A stretch of DNA of 5,287 bases from Acidimicrobiia bacterium (GTDB lineage Bacteria > Actinomycetota > Acidimicrobiia > UBA5794 > UBA11373), in NCBI GenBank assembly GCA_025456165.1, contig JALOLI010000104.1:1-5287 (forward strand). Direction: 5' to 3'. The notes under the pieces were generated by a model. That model was given only the letters and a program-made list of their open reading frames with translations, made no database searches and had not been told where the DNA came from. The position numbers were made by a program, and so were the translations under genes. How positions within the stretch are numbered: position 1 is the first letter of the stretch; every line of letters starts with the position of its first letter. Below, in pieces: positions 1 to 5,287 of the stretch.

Positions 1-7
1 GACCGCG

Positions 8-25
8 CCTCGCCGGTCGGCGAGG
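8..25. other. Small GC hairpin upstream of the regulator gene
   Basis: Seven perfect base pairs (8-14 with 19-25) close a four-base loop, GGTC. A second, weaker hairpin follows at 28-40 (five pairs, three-base loop) and covers the GTG at 32. No T-run follows either one. They could be leader structure, the end of a terminator for a gene left of the window, or chance in GC-rich sequence. Only the pairing is seen; the role is unknown. Confidence 0.25.
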
Positions 26-31
26 GCCCCC

Positions 32-799
32 GTGGCGGGGCGCGAGCCTGCCGCCGGCGCGTTGGCCGGGGCCGGCGGGAGCGGCGATCCGGTGCGATCG
101 AGCATGCTGGGCGATCAGGTCAAAGACCAGCTGCTCCGCCGGATCCTGTTGGGGGAGTACGCGCCCGGGGCGCGCATCGTCGAGACGCGGGTGGCCCGGG
201 ACCTCGGGGTCAGCCAGGGACCGGTTCGGGAGGCGCTGCGCGACCTGGCCACCCTGGGCCTGGTGGAGCTGCAGCCGTACCGCGGGGCCCGGGTGCGCCG
301 GCCCGAGACCGAGGAGATTCGCGAGGCCATGCGCGTTCGCGCCGAGCTGGAGGCCCTGGCGGCGGCCGAAGCCTGCGGCCGGCTCGGCGCCGGCCGGCTG
401 ACCGAGCTGAGAGGCATCCTCGCCGAGATGGTGGAGCTGGCCTCGTCGGGGCAGATGGAGGCCTACGTGCGCCGCAACACCGACTTCCACCGGGACATCA
501 TGCGGGCTTCGGGCAATCGGACTCTGGAGCGTCTGTGGGAGCTGCTGCTGCCGTTCGCCCGCACGTACCTGACGGCAGCCGCCTCCGGCCTGGATGCCGG
601 GCGCATCCGGCGCAGCCACGAGCGCATCCTGCGTGCGCTGGCCTCGGGCGACCCGGAAGTGGCCTCCCAGGCCATGCGGGATCACTCGCGCGAGGCGCAG
701 GAGTTGGTCAGGCAGCGTGATGCCGGGAGCGGCGGAGGGCAAGTCGAGCCGAGCAGCAAGCGTGCCGGTGCTTCGCGAGCCGGCAGGAGGGTCACATGA
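32..799 (+). CDS. GntR-family transcriptional regulator, FadR/FCD subfamily
   Basis: A DNA-binding, probably ligand-responsive repressor of the adjoining catabolic genes. Counting from the GTG at 32 (255 aa), residues about 26-92 form the GntR winged helix. It carries the family hallmarks: a short basic helix ending LLGEYAPGARIVE, then ARDLGVSQGPVREALRDL (recognition helix) and a LGLVEL...GARV wing. Residues about 97-225 match the all-helical FCD ligand domain. Three His expected to bind metal or an organic acid are present: H153 in TDFHRDIMRASGN, H196 in SHERIL and H218 in RDHSREA. An Asn (149) sits where many FCD proteins have Asp. The start is uncertain and the frame stays open to the window edge. 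GTG 32 has GAGG five to six bases upstream, GTG 92 has GGGAG ten bases upstream, and ATG 104 has no clear site. The first 20 residues are Ala/Gly-rich, so a start at 92 is quite possible. The stop overlaps the next gene in ATGA, implying translational coupling and co-regulation. The family is sure; the ligand is unknown. Confidence 0.9.
   Translation: MAGREPAAGALAGAGGSGDPVRSSMLGDQVKDQLLRRILLGEYAPGARIVETRVARDLGVSQGPVREALRDLATLGLVELQPYRGARVRRPETEEIREAMRVRAELEALAAAEACGRLGAGRLTELRGILAEMVELASSGQMEAYVRRNTDFHRDIMRASGNRTLERLWELLLPFARTYLTAAASGLDAGRIRRSHERILRALASGDPEVASQAMRDHSREAQELVRQRDAGSGGGQVEPSSKRAGASRAGRRVT
785..791 (+). promoter_or_regulatory. Strong Shine-Dalgarno of the FAH-type gene
   Basis: AGGAGGG lies inside the end of the regulator gene, four bases before the ATG at 796. 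With the ATGA start/stop overlap it fixes this start and supports coupled translation of the two genes. Confidence 0.75.
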
Positions 800-1821
800 G
801 GCTGTACACCTTCGGCGTCGCCTCTCCGATCGGAAGCCAGGCACGGATCGGGGCCGAGGCCGGCGGCCGGCTGATCGACCTGAACGCGGCCTGCGCCGCT
901 CTGTTCGCCCACCAGGGCGAGCCCGACGCAGTGGAGTACGCCGCCTTCCTGGTGCCCCCGGACATGGTGGGCTACCTGTCCCGGGGCGACAAGGCGCGGC
1001 AGGCGGCGCAGGAGGCCCTGGAGTTCGCCGCAGAGGGCGCGGTTGCCGCTCCCGACGGGGCGCGCCTGGCCTACGACTTCGCCGAGGTGCGCCTGCTGGC
1101 CCCGGTGCCCCGGCCGCCTCTGGTGCGCGACGCCAGTGCCTTCCTGGGCCACGTGCGCTTCGGCCGGGCGTGCGTCTCGGGACAGCGCAGCATCGCCGAC
1201 GTGCCGCCCGACGCGCCCGGCCCGGCCAATTTCCACAAGTTCCCGCCGTACTTCCACCAGAGCGGCGCCATCACCGCCGGGCCCTACGACCCCATCGTCA
1301 AGCCCCGTTTCACCGAGCAGCTCGACTTCGAGTTCGAGCTGGGGGTCTACGTCGGCCGCAAGGGCATCAACCTCCCGGCGGCGGAGGCGGAGCGCTACAT
1401 CGCCGGCATCACCATCTACAACGACGTGTCGGCCCGCGACGTGCAGTGGCAGGAGATGGATCTGTTCCTGGGACCGGCGAAGGGGAAGAACTTCGAGGGC
1501 GCCAACATCATGGGGCCCTGCCTGGTGACTCTGGATGAGATCGATCCGACGAACCTGCGCATGGTGGCCCGGGTCAACGGCGAGGTGGTGGTCGACGACC
1601 ACTCGTCGGGAATGACGCACACGTTCCCCCGGATCCTGGAGTACATCTCCCAGGAGGAGTACCTCTACCCCGGCGACTTCATCGCCTCCGGCACCTGCGA
1701 CCACGGCACCTGCCTGACCTCCACCCTGCAGCGCTGGCTGCAGGTGGGCGACGTCGTCGAGTTCGAGGTGGAGGGTATCGGGACGATCCGCAACGAAGTA
1801 GTGCCGAGCCCGCGGGCGTAG
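796..1821 (+). CDS. Fumarylacetoacetate hydrolase superfamily enzyme (COG0179-like)
   Basis: Probable cytoplasmic, divalent-metal enzyme acting on an oxo-acid. Superfamily members hydrolyse C-C bonds of beta-diketo acids, hydrate 2-oxo-enoates or decarboxylate oxaloacetate. It is 341 aa: an N-terminal region of about 105 residues, then the FAH fold. Expected metal ligands are E179 and E181 in LDFEFELGVYVGR and D210 in YNDVSARDVQ. The family block GPAKGKNFEGANIMGPCLVT (226-245, with K231) follows, then RVNGEVV (259-265), SGMTHTFPRILEYIS (271-285) and GDFIASGTCDHGT (293-305). The last of these replaces the usual GDxIxTGTPxGxG loop. H119 in SAFLGHV is the candidate lid-region catalytic His. The acid usually near it in AFEQHV-type relatives is Leu (117). 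No signal peptide or membrane segment is seen. The start is fixed by AGGAGGG and the ATGA overlap with the regulator. The family is sure; the reaction is not, since this superfamily is poorly predictable. Confidence 0.9.
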   Translation: MRLYTFGVASPIGSQARIGAEAGGRLIDLNAACAALFAHQGEPDAVEYAAFLVPPDMVGYLSRGDKARQAAQEALEFAAEGAVAAPDGARLAYDFAEVRLLAPVPRPPLVRDASAFLGHVRFGRACVSGQRSIADVPPDAPGPANFHKFPPYFHQSGAITAGPYDPIVKPRFTEQLDFEFELGVYVGRKGINLPAAEAERYIAGITIYNDVSARDVQWQEMDLFLGPAKGKNFEGANIMGPCLVTLDEIDPTNLRMVARVNGEVVVDDHSSGMTHTFPRILEYISQEEYLYPGDFIASGTCDHGTCLTSTLQRWLQVGDVVEFEVEGIGTIRNEVVPSPRA

Positions 1822-1840
1822 CGCGGCGGCCGGCGAGACC

Positions 1841-1846
1841 GAGGAG
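1841..1846 (+). promoter_or_regulatory. Shine-Dalgarno of the racemase-fold gene
   Basis: GAGGAG ends ten bases before the ATG at 1857, in the 35-base gap after the FAH-type gene. The gap shows no terminator, so the gene is most likely read from the same transcript. Confidence 0.6.
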
Positions 1847-1856
1847 ACTGAGCTGC

Positions 1857-2543
1857 ATGGCCCCCAAGAAGCGCCTCTTCCTGTTGCACACCATGCCCTT
1901 CGTGATGAACCAGATCATCGCTCCGCTGGAGAAGGAGTTCCTGGCGGCGCACCCCGGCGTCGAGATCCAGACGATGCTCGACACCAGCTTGCTCGCCGAC
2001 ACCATGGCGGCCGGGAAGGTGACGCCGGGGACGGCCGCCCGGCTCCTCAGCTACGTCCGCGAAGCAGAACAGGCCGGCGCCGCCATGCTGCTGCTGACCT
2101 GCACCTCGATGGGGGAGGGGATGACCCACGTGCGGAGGCTCACCAGCTTGCCCACGCTGTGCATCACCGAGCCCCTGGTGGAGGAGGCCCTCGACCTGGG
2201 CACTCGCGTCGGCATCGTCGGGACCCTTCCCACCAGCCCGGCCCAGATCATCGAGCCGCTGCTGGCGGCGGCGGCCAAGCGCGGCTTGACCCGGGAGGAT
2301 CTCGACATCCACATCGCGGTAGTGGAGGAGGCCTTCAAGGCCCGGGGCCGGGGCGATACCGCGGCCCACGACGAACTGGTCTCCGCAGCCGTGATGACGC
2401 TGGCGCGGGAGCACCCGGTGGACTCGGTCATCTTCGCCCAGGCCTCCATGAGCGGCACCAAGCACGAGGACCCGGGGGTGCCGGTTCTGAAGCTGGGGCC
2501 ATCGGCCTTTCGCGCCGCCGGAGAGATGCTCGACGCTATGTAG
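1857..2543 (+). CDS. Asp/Glu racemase superfamily protein with a single active-site Cys
   Basis: A 228-aa cytoplasmic protein with the two-lobed Asp/Glu/hydantoin racemase fold. The fold also includes maleate isomerase and arylmalonate decarboxylase. The first lobe starts KKRLFLLHTMP and carries the DTSLL segment (42-46), a long helix and the active-site strand MLLLTCTSMGEG (77-88), with C82 as the nucleophile or proton donor. The second lobe begins TEPLVEEALDLGTRVGIVGTLPTSPAQI (104-131), which includes the typical phosphate- or carboxylate-holding GTxPT turn. The strand that should carry the second Cys reads VIFAQASMSG (191-200), with A196 at that site. A two-base racemase mechanism is therefore unlikely. 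From memory, an AQASM strand with a lone N-terminal Cys recurs in a poorly characterised branch annotated only as racemase family; this was not searched. It is the last gene of the + strand group and is followed by a strong hairpin. A one-Cys isomerase, a decarboxylase or an epimerase are all possible. Substrate unknown. Confidence 0.85.
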   Translation: MAPKKRLFLLHTMPFVMNQIIAPLEKEFLAAHPGVEIQTMLDTSLLADTMAAGKVTPGTAARLLSYVREAEQAGAAMLLLTCTSMGEGMTHVRRLTSLPTLCITEPLVEEALDLGTRVGIVGTLPTSPAQIIEPLLAAAAKRGLTREDLDIHIAVVEEAFKARGRGDTAAHDELVSAAVMTLAREHPVDSVIFAQASMSGTKHEDPGVPVLKLGPSAFRAAGEMLDAM

Positions 2544-2564
2544 GACCTTCCCCGGACGCGACGC

Positions 2565-2587
2565 TGCCCCGGCGCAGCGCCGGGGCA
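2565..2587. terminator. Perfect GC hairpin after the + strand operon
   Basis: Ten perfect base pairs (2565-2574 with 2578-2587) close a three-base CAG loop, 21 bases past the stop of the racemase-fold gene. No T-run follows on either strand, so this is a U-tract-less terminator or a 3'-end stabiliser. It sits in a convergent gap and could serve both directions. Confidence 0.6.
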
Positions 2588-2600
2588 CCGTCGGGCAAGA

Positions 2601-2694
2601 AGGGGGTGCGCCAATAGGCCGCCGCCCCTCGCCGGATGCCGGCCCGCGGCCGGGCGGCATCCGGCCCTGAGGCGGACCTATTCGCGTACCCCCT
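2601..2694. repeat. 94-base imperfect palindrome between convergent operons
   Basis: The outer arms 2601-2623 and 2671-2694 are near-perfect inverted copies. They match at 21 of 23 positions plus a one-base bulge (A2676), and begin AGGGGGT at both ends when read inward. One difference is a G-U wobble in + strand RNA and the other is a C-C mismatch (2612 against 2683). An inner stem, 2631-2640 with 2656-2665, is perfect over ten pairs. It continues past a bulged G2641 into 2642-2646 with 2651-2655, closing a CGGC loop. An internal loop (2624-2630 against 2666-2670) separates the two stems. GGGC at 2593-2596 can also pair with GCCC at 2697-2700. It may be a bidirectional terminator, or a small non-autonomous inverted-repeat element that has landed here. 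No T-run is present. Confidence 0.7.
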
Positions 2695-2702
2695 AAGCCC
2701 GG

Positions 2703-4217
2703 TCAGGTCCGGTTGATGGTGCCTTCCCAGGTGCCGACCTTGTCGCCGCGCATGTCGGCTTCGTCGAACCAGTAGCTGGTGACTGCCTTGGTCTCGGTGA
2801 AGAAGGCCACCCCGTCGCGTCCCATGACGTGCAGATCGCCGTAGAAAGAGCTCTTGTGGCCGCTGAAGGGGAACACCGAGATCGGCACGGGGATGCCGAC
2901 GTTGATCCCCACCATGCCGCCGTGGATGCGGCGGGCGAACTCTCGGGCGTGGTAGCCGCTGCGGGTGAAGATCGAGGCGCCGTTGGCGAACTCGCTCGAG
3001 TTGATCAGGGCGATGCCTTCGTCGAAGTCCTTGACTCGCTTCATGTACAGGACGGGGCCGAAGACCTCCTCCCAGCCGCAGGACATGTTGGGCGTCACGT
3101 GGTCGAAGATCGTCGGGCCGACGAAGAAGCCGCCCTCGCAGCCGGGTACCTTCACGGCGCGTCCGTCGAGGACCAGCTGGGCGCCTTCGGACACCGACTT
3201 CTCGATCCAGCCGGCGACGAACGCTTTGTGCTCGGCGTCCACCAGCGGGCCCAGCTCCGTGGACTCCTCCCAGGCCGGTCCCATCTTGCGCTTGGCGGCC
3301 AGCTCCTTCAGGGCGGCCACCAGGTCGTCGGCGATGACCTCTTCGACGGCGATGACCGGCAGTGCCATGCAGCGCTGGCCGGCGCAGCCGAAGGCCGAGT
3401 TGATGATCCGCTGCGCCGTGGCGTAGATGGGAGCATCGCGCAGGATCAGGGCGTGGTTCTTGGCCTCGGTCAGTGCCTGCACCCGCTTCCCCGCCGCCGC
3501 CGCCGTCTTGTAGACGTGCGAGCCGACCTTCTTGGAGCCCACGAACGAGACGCCTCGCACGTCGGGGTGGGTGAGCAACTGCTCGGCCTCGTGGCGGGAG
3601 CAGGTGACCAGGTTGAACACCCCCGGCGGGAGGCCGGCGTCGTGCAGCAACTCGGCTATACGCATCGAAGTCTGCGGCACCGGCGAGGCGGCCTTCAGCA
3701 CGAAGGTGTTCCCCGTGGTGACCGCCAAAGGCATCATCCAGCCCATGGGAATCATGCCGGGGAAGTTCCACGGGGCGATCCCCACGAAGACCCCCAGAGG
3801 CTCCCGGTAGGTCACGGTGTCGAAGCCACGAGACACGTTCATCAGCGAATCGCCCTGCATGGTCACCGGCAGAGCACAGGCCAGCTCCACCACCTCGATG
3901 ACCTTGAGAATGTCGCCCCGCGCCTCGACGTAGGACTTGCCCATCTCGGTGGCAGTGAGCACCGCCAGGTCGTGGAGATTGGCCTCCAGCCGCTCCTTGA
4001 GGCGGTACATGACCTGCACCCGTGTGGGCAGAGGGGTGTCCCGCCACGCGGGGAAGGCCGCCGCGGCCGCCGCTACGGCGCTGTTGACTTCTTCGGGGGT
4101 GCAGCGCGGCGCCTCGGCCATGACCTCGCCGGTGCTGCTGTTGGTGATGGGATACCACTCTTCGGTGGCCGAATCGCGCCACTGGCCCCCGACGAAGTAC
4201 TTCAGTCTCTGGGTCAT
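2703..4217 (-). CDS. mmsA: CoA-acylating methylmalonate-semialdehyde dehydrogenase (MmsA/IolA type)
   Basis: An NAD(P)-dependent cytoplasmic aldehyde dehydrogenase of 504 aa, the usual length for the family. Characterised members convert malonate or methylmalonate semialdehyde to acetyl- or propionyl-CoA with loss of CO2. Visible blocks are APWNFPGMIPMGWMMPLAV (148-166), the cofactor lysine in TFVLKAASP (K175), VSFVGSKKVGS (223-233) and GKRVQALTEAKNHALIL (243-259). After these come FGCAGQRCMA with catalytic C283 and the substrate-type R282, EEVFGP (383-388) and the family-typical FSGHKSSFYGDLHVMGRDGV (451-470). The general-base Glu of ordinary ALDHs is replaced by A248, as expected for CoA-acylating members. 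Odd points are T250-E251 where the family usually has GG, and a hydrophilic C-terminal tail of about 20 residues after SYWF. The start at 4217 has GAGGAG five bases upstream. It is probably co-transcribed with the dehydrogenase at 4300-5287. The family call is firm; the exact semialdehyde is not known, so the gene symbol is family-level. Confidence 0.87.
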   Translation of the reverse strand: MTQRLKYFVGGQWRDSATEEWYPITNSSTGEVMAEAPRCTPEEVNSAVAAAAAAFPAWRDTPLPTRVQVMYRLKERLEANLHDLAVLTATEMGKSYVEARGDILKVIEVVELACALPVTMQGDSLMNVSRGFDTVTYREPLGVFVGIAPWNFPGMIPMGWMMPLAVTTGNTFVLKAASPVPQTSMRIAELLHDAGLPPGVFNLVTCSRHEAEQLLTHPDVRGVSFVGSKKVGSHVYKTAAAAGKRVQALTEAKNHALILRDAPIYATAQRIINSAFGCAGQRCMALPVIAVEEVIADDLVAALKELAAKRKMGPAWEESTELGPLVDAEHKAFVAGWIEKSVSEGAQLVLDGRAVKVPGCEGGFFVGPTIFDHVTPNMSCGWEEVFGPVLYMKRVKDFDEGIALINSSEFANGASIFTRSGYHAREFARRIHGGMVGINVGIPVPISVFPFSGHKSSFYGDLHVMGRDGVAFFTETKAVTSYWFDEADMRGDKVGTWEGTINRT

Positions 4218-4222
4218 TCACT

Positions 4223-4228
4223 CTCCTC
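4223..4228 (-). promoter_or_regulatory. Shine-Dalgarno of the MmsA-type gene
   Basis: Read on the - strand, GAGGAG lies five bases before the ATG at 4217-4215. It is just outside the inverted repeats of the spacer, so it should stay accessible when those fold. Confidence 0.7.
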
Positions 4229-4236
4229 AGTAGTCT

Positions 4237-4279
4237 CGCGGCGGGCTTCTCCGGGCATCGGCCCGCGGCCCGCCGCGGG
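4237..4279 (-). promoter_or_regulatory. Competing inverted repeats in the 82-base intercistronic spacer
   Basis: The spacer between the two - strand genes can fold two ways. Fold A pairs 4237-4246 with 4268-4277 (ten perfect pairs), with a nested five-pair hairpin 4252-4256/4261-4265 around ATCG. Fold B pairs 4262-4268 with 4273-4279 (seven perfect pairs, four-base loop). Both use 4268 and 4273-4277, so they exclude each other. No T-run follows. Possible roles are attenuation, an RNA-processing or stability element that sets relative expression of the two genes, or chance in GC-rich spacer. Confidence 0.4.
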
Positions 4280-4299
4280 GTCAAGGCTCTTGCCGATCG

Positions 4300-5287
4300 C
4301 TACTTCTTGCCCCCGGCCGCCACCAGGCCGGCGATGGCCTGGCCGACCTCGTCGGTGGTGTTGGTCCCTCCCATGTCTCGGGTCTTGACCTCGCCGGCGA
4401 CGAGCACGGCCTTGACCGCGTCGCCGATGGCGTCCCCGGCGGCGTGTTCGCCGATGTGTTCCACGAGCATCCGCATCGCTTCGATCGAGGCGATGGGGTT
4501 GACCCGGCGCTGCCCGGCGTACTTGGGGGCGGAGCCGTGGATGGGCTCGAACATCGACGGGTAGCGCCGCTCCGGGTCGATGTTCCCTCCGGCGGCGAAG
4601 CCCATTCCGCCCTGGAGCATGGAGCCCAGGTCGGTGATGATGTCGCCGAACAGGTTGGAGGCCACGATCACGTCGAACCACTCCGGATTCTTGACGAACC
4701 ACATGGTGATGGCGTCGACGAGCGCCTTGTCGGTGGCTACATCGGGGTAGCCGGCGGCCACCTCATCGAACACCTGGTCCCAGTAGACCATCGAGTAGTT
4801 GAGCGCGTTCGACTTTGAGCAGTTGGTGACCTTGCCCACCTTGCCATCGGCGCCGCCCGCCAGCTTCCGGCGGGAGCGGGCCAGCTCGAAGGCGTAGCGC
4901 ATGATCCGGGACATGCCCTTGTGGGTGAAGATGCCGGTCTGCACGGCGAACCCGTCCGGGGTGCCCCCCTTGAAGATGCCGCCCAGCCGGGAGTACTCGC
5001 CCTCGGTGTTCTCCCGCACTACGGCGAAGTCCACCGTCTCCGGGGTGGCCGTGCGCAGCGGCGTGTCGACCCCGGGATAGAGGCGGATGGGCCGCAGGTT
5101 CACGTACTGGTCGAACCCCTTGCGGATTCCCAGCAGCATCTCCAGGGAGACGTGATCCGGGATCTTGTTGGCGTCCCCGATGCAGCCCAGGAAGATGCCG
5201 TCGAACCGGCTCAGGGTGTCGAGCGCGTCGGCGGGCATCATCGCCCCGTCCTTCAGGTAGCGGTCACAACCCCAGTCGAACCACTCT
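4300..5287 (-). CDS. Tartrate/D-malate-type beta-decarboxylating dehydrogenase (IDH/IPMDH family), N-terminus off window
   Basis: Oxidises a (2R)-hydroxy acid bearing a neighbouring carboxylate and releases CO2, using Mg2+/Mn2+ and a nicotinamide cofactor. The reading frame runs in-frame to the right edge ([14 protein letters not shown] before the first Met at 5241). The true start therefore lies outside and roughly 25-35 residues are missing. Numbering visible residues from the edge (328 aa), substrate arginines are R55, R65 (FDQYVNLRP) and R92 (RENTEGEYS). K158 lies in SKSNAL, and the metal aspartates are D191, D215 and D219. The family signature [12 protein letters not shown] (211-222) and the cofactor loop [13 protein letters not shown] (246-258) follow. 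PDHVSL and FDQYVN resemble E. coli D-malate dehydrogenase (DmlA) and tartrate dehydrogenase more than leucine-pathway IPMDH. Unusually, K255, Y256 and V262 match the NADP-selecting residues of E. coli isocitrate dehydrogenase, not the Asp of NAD enzymes. It is upstream of the MmsA-type gene on the same strand. Family sure; substrate open. Confidence 0.88.
   Translation of the reverse strand, partial: EWFDWGCDRYLKDGAMMPADALDTLSRFDGIFLGCIGDANKIPDHVSLEMLLGIRKGFDQYVNLRPIRLYPGVDTPLRTATPETVDFAVVRENTEGEYSRLGGIFKGGTPDGFAVQTGIFTHKGMSRIMRYAFELARSRRKLAGGADGKVGKVTNCSKSNALNYSMVYWDQVFDEVAAGYPDVATDKALVDAITMWFVKNPEWFDVIVASNLFGDIITDLGSMLQGGMGFAAGGNIDPERRYPSMFEPIHGSAPKYAGQRRVNPIASIEAMRMLVEHIGEHAAGDAIGDAVKAVLVAGEVKTRDMGGTNTTDEVGQAIAGLVAAGGKK

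Noticed and set aside
594..1538. Open frame of 314 codons on the + strand spanning the end of the regulator and the FAH gene
   Set aside because: Out of frame with both real genes, Arg/Gly/Pro-rich, and without recognisable motifs.
1822..1856. Terminator or separate promoter before the racemase-fold gene
   Set aside because: The gap is only 35 bases, has no clear hairpin or -10/-35 pair, and is largely taken up by a ribosome-binding site.
682..2660. Two long open frames on the - strand (682-1704 and 1665-2660) opposite the FAH and racemase genes
   Set aside because: No domain, no ribosome-binding site seen, and the composition expected of the reverse strand of GC-rich genes.
2601..2694. Reading the palindrome as an integron attC site
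   Set aside because: The ends lack the RYYYAAC and GTTRRRY core boxes and no integrase or gene cassette is present.
2544..2702. Promoter or GntR operator in the convergent gap
   Set aside because: Both flanking genes end here, so no transcript starts in the gap, and no TGGT-N-ACCA-type operator was seen.
2536..4284. Open frame of 582 codons on the - strand in another frame of the MmsA-type gene
   Set aside because: Low-complexity Arg/Gly/Pro-rich translation that also passes through the palindrome and both gene ends. The competing frame has clear ALDH motifs.
2829..4388. Open frame of 519 codons on the + strand opposite the MmsA-type gene
   Set aside because: It is antisense to a gene with a full set of conserved motifs, its translation is rich in His, Arg, Gly and Asp without recognisable domains, and it runs across the intercistronic spacer. 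This is a GC-driven shadow.

Overview
The window is GC-rich DNA (very roughly two thirds G+C by eye), densely coding, with Shine-Dalgarno-led genes and short intergenic gaps. It looks like a bacterial chromosome of an actinobacterial, chloroflexotal or other high-GC lineage. Nothing in it fixes the phylum. No rRNA, tRNA, CRISPR, transposase or phage gene is visible, and no stretch over 300 bases lacks a gene.

Layout: five catabolic-type genes in two convergent groups. On the + strand, a GntR/FCD-family regulator (32-799) overlaps by four bases a fumarylacetoacetate hydrolase (FAH) superfamily enzyme (796-1821). A 35-base gap then leads to an Asp/Glu-racemase-superfamily protein (1857-2543). 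On the - strand, a tartrate/D-malate-type beta-decarboxylating dehydrogenase (4300 to the right edge, N-terminus missing) precedes a CoA-acylating methylmalonate-semialdehyde dehydrogenase-type enzyme (2703-4217), with an 82-base spacer that holds strong inverted repeats. The 159-base convergent gap (2544-2702) carries a perfect 10-bp GC hairpin and a 94-base long imperfect palindrome whose arms resemble terminal inverted repeats.

Together the genes suggest an inducible pathway for a small hydroxy- or oxo-dicarboxylic acid. The dehydrogenase would oxidise and decarboxylate a 2-hydroxy acid, and the MmsA-like enzyme would turn a semialdehyde into an acyl-CoA. The FAH-type enzyme would act on an oxo-acid by hydrolysis, hydration or decarboxylation, and the racemase-fold protein would isomerise or otherwise prepare a substrate. 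The GntR/FCD protein is the likely acid-responsive repressor. This pathway is inferred from the mix of families; no substrate can be read from the sequence.

The points most worth following up are the long palindrome between the convergent operons, the NADP-IDH-like cofactor residues (Lys-Tyr...Val) in a D-malate/tartrate-type dehydrogenase, and the loss of the second catalytic Cys in the racemase-fold protein.
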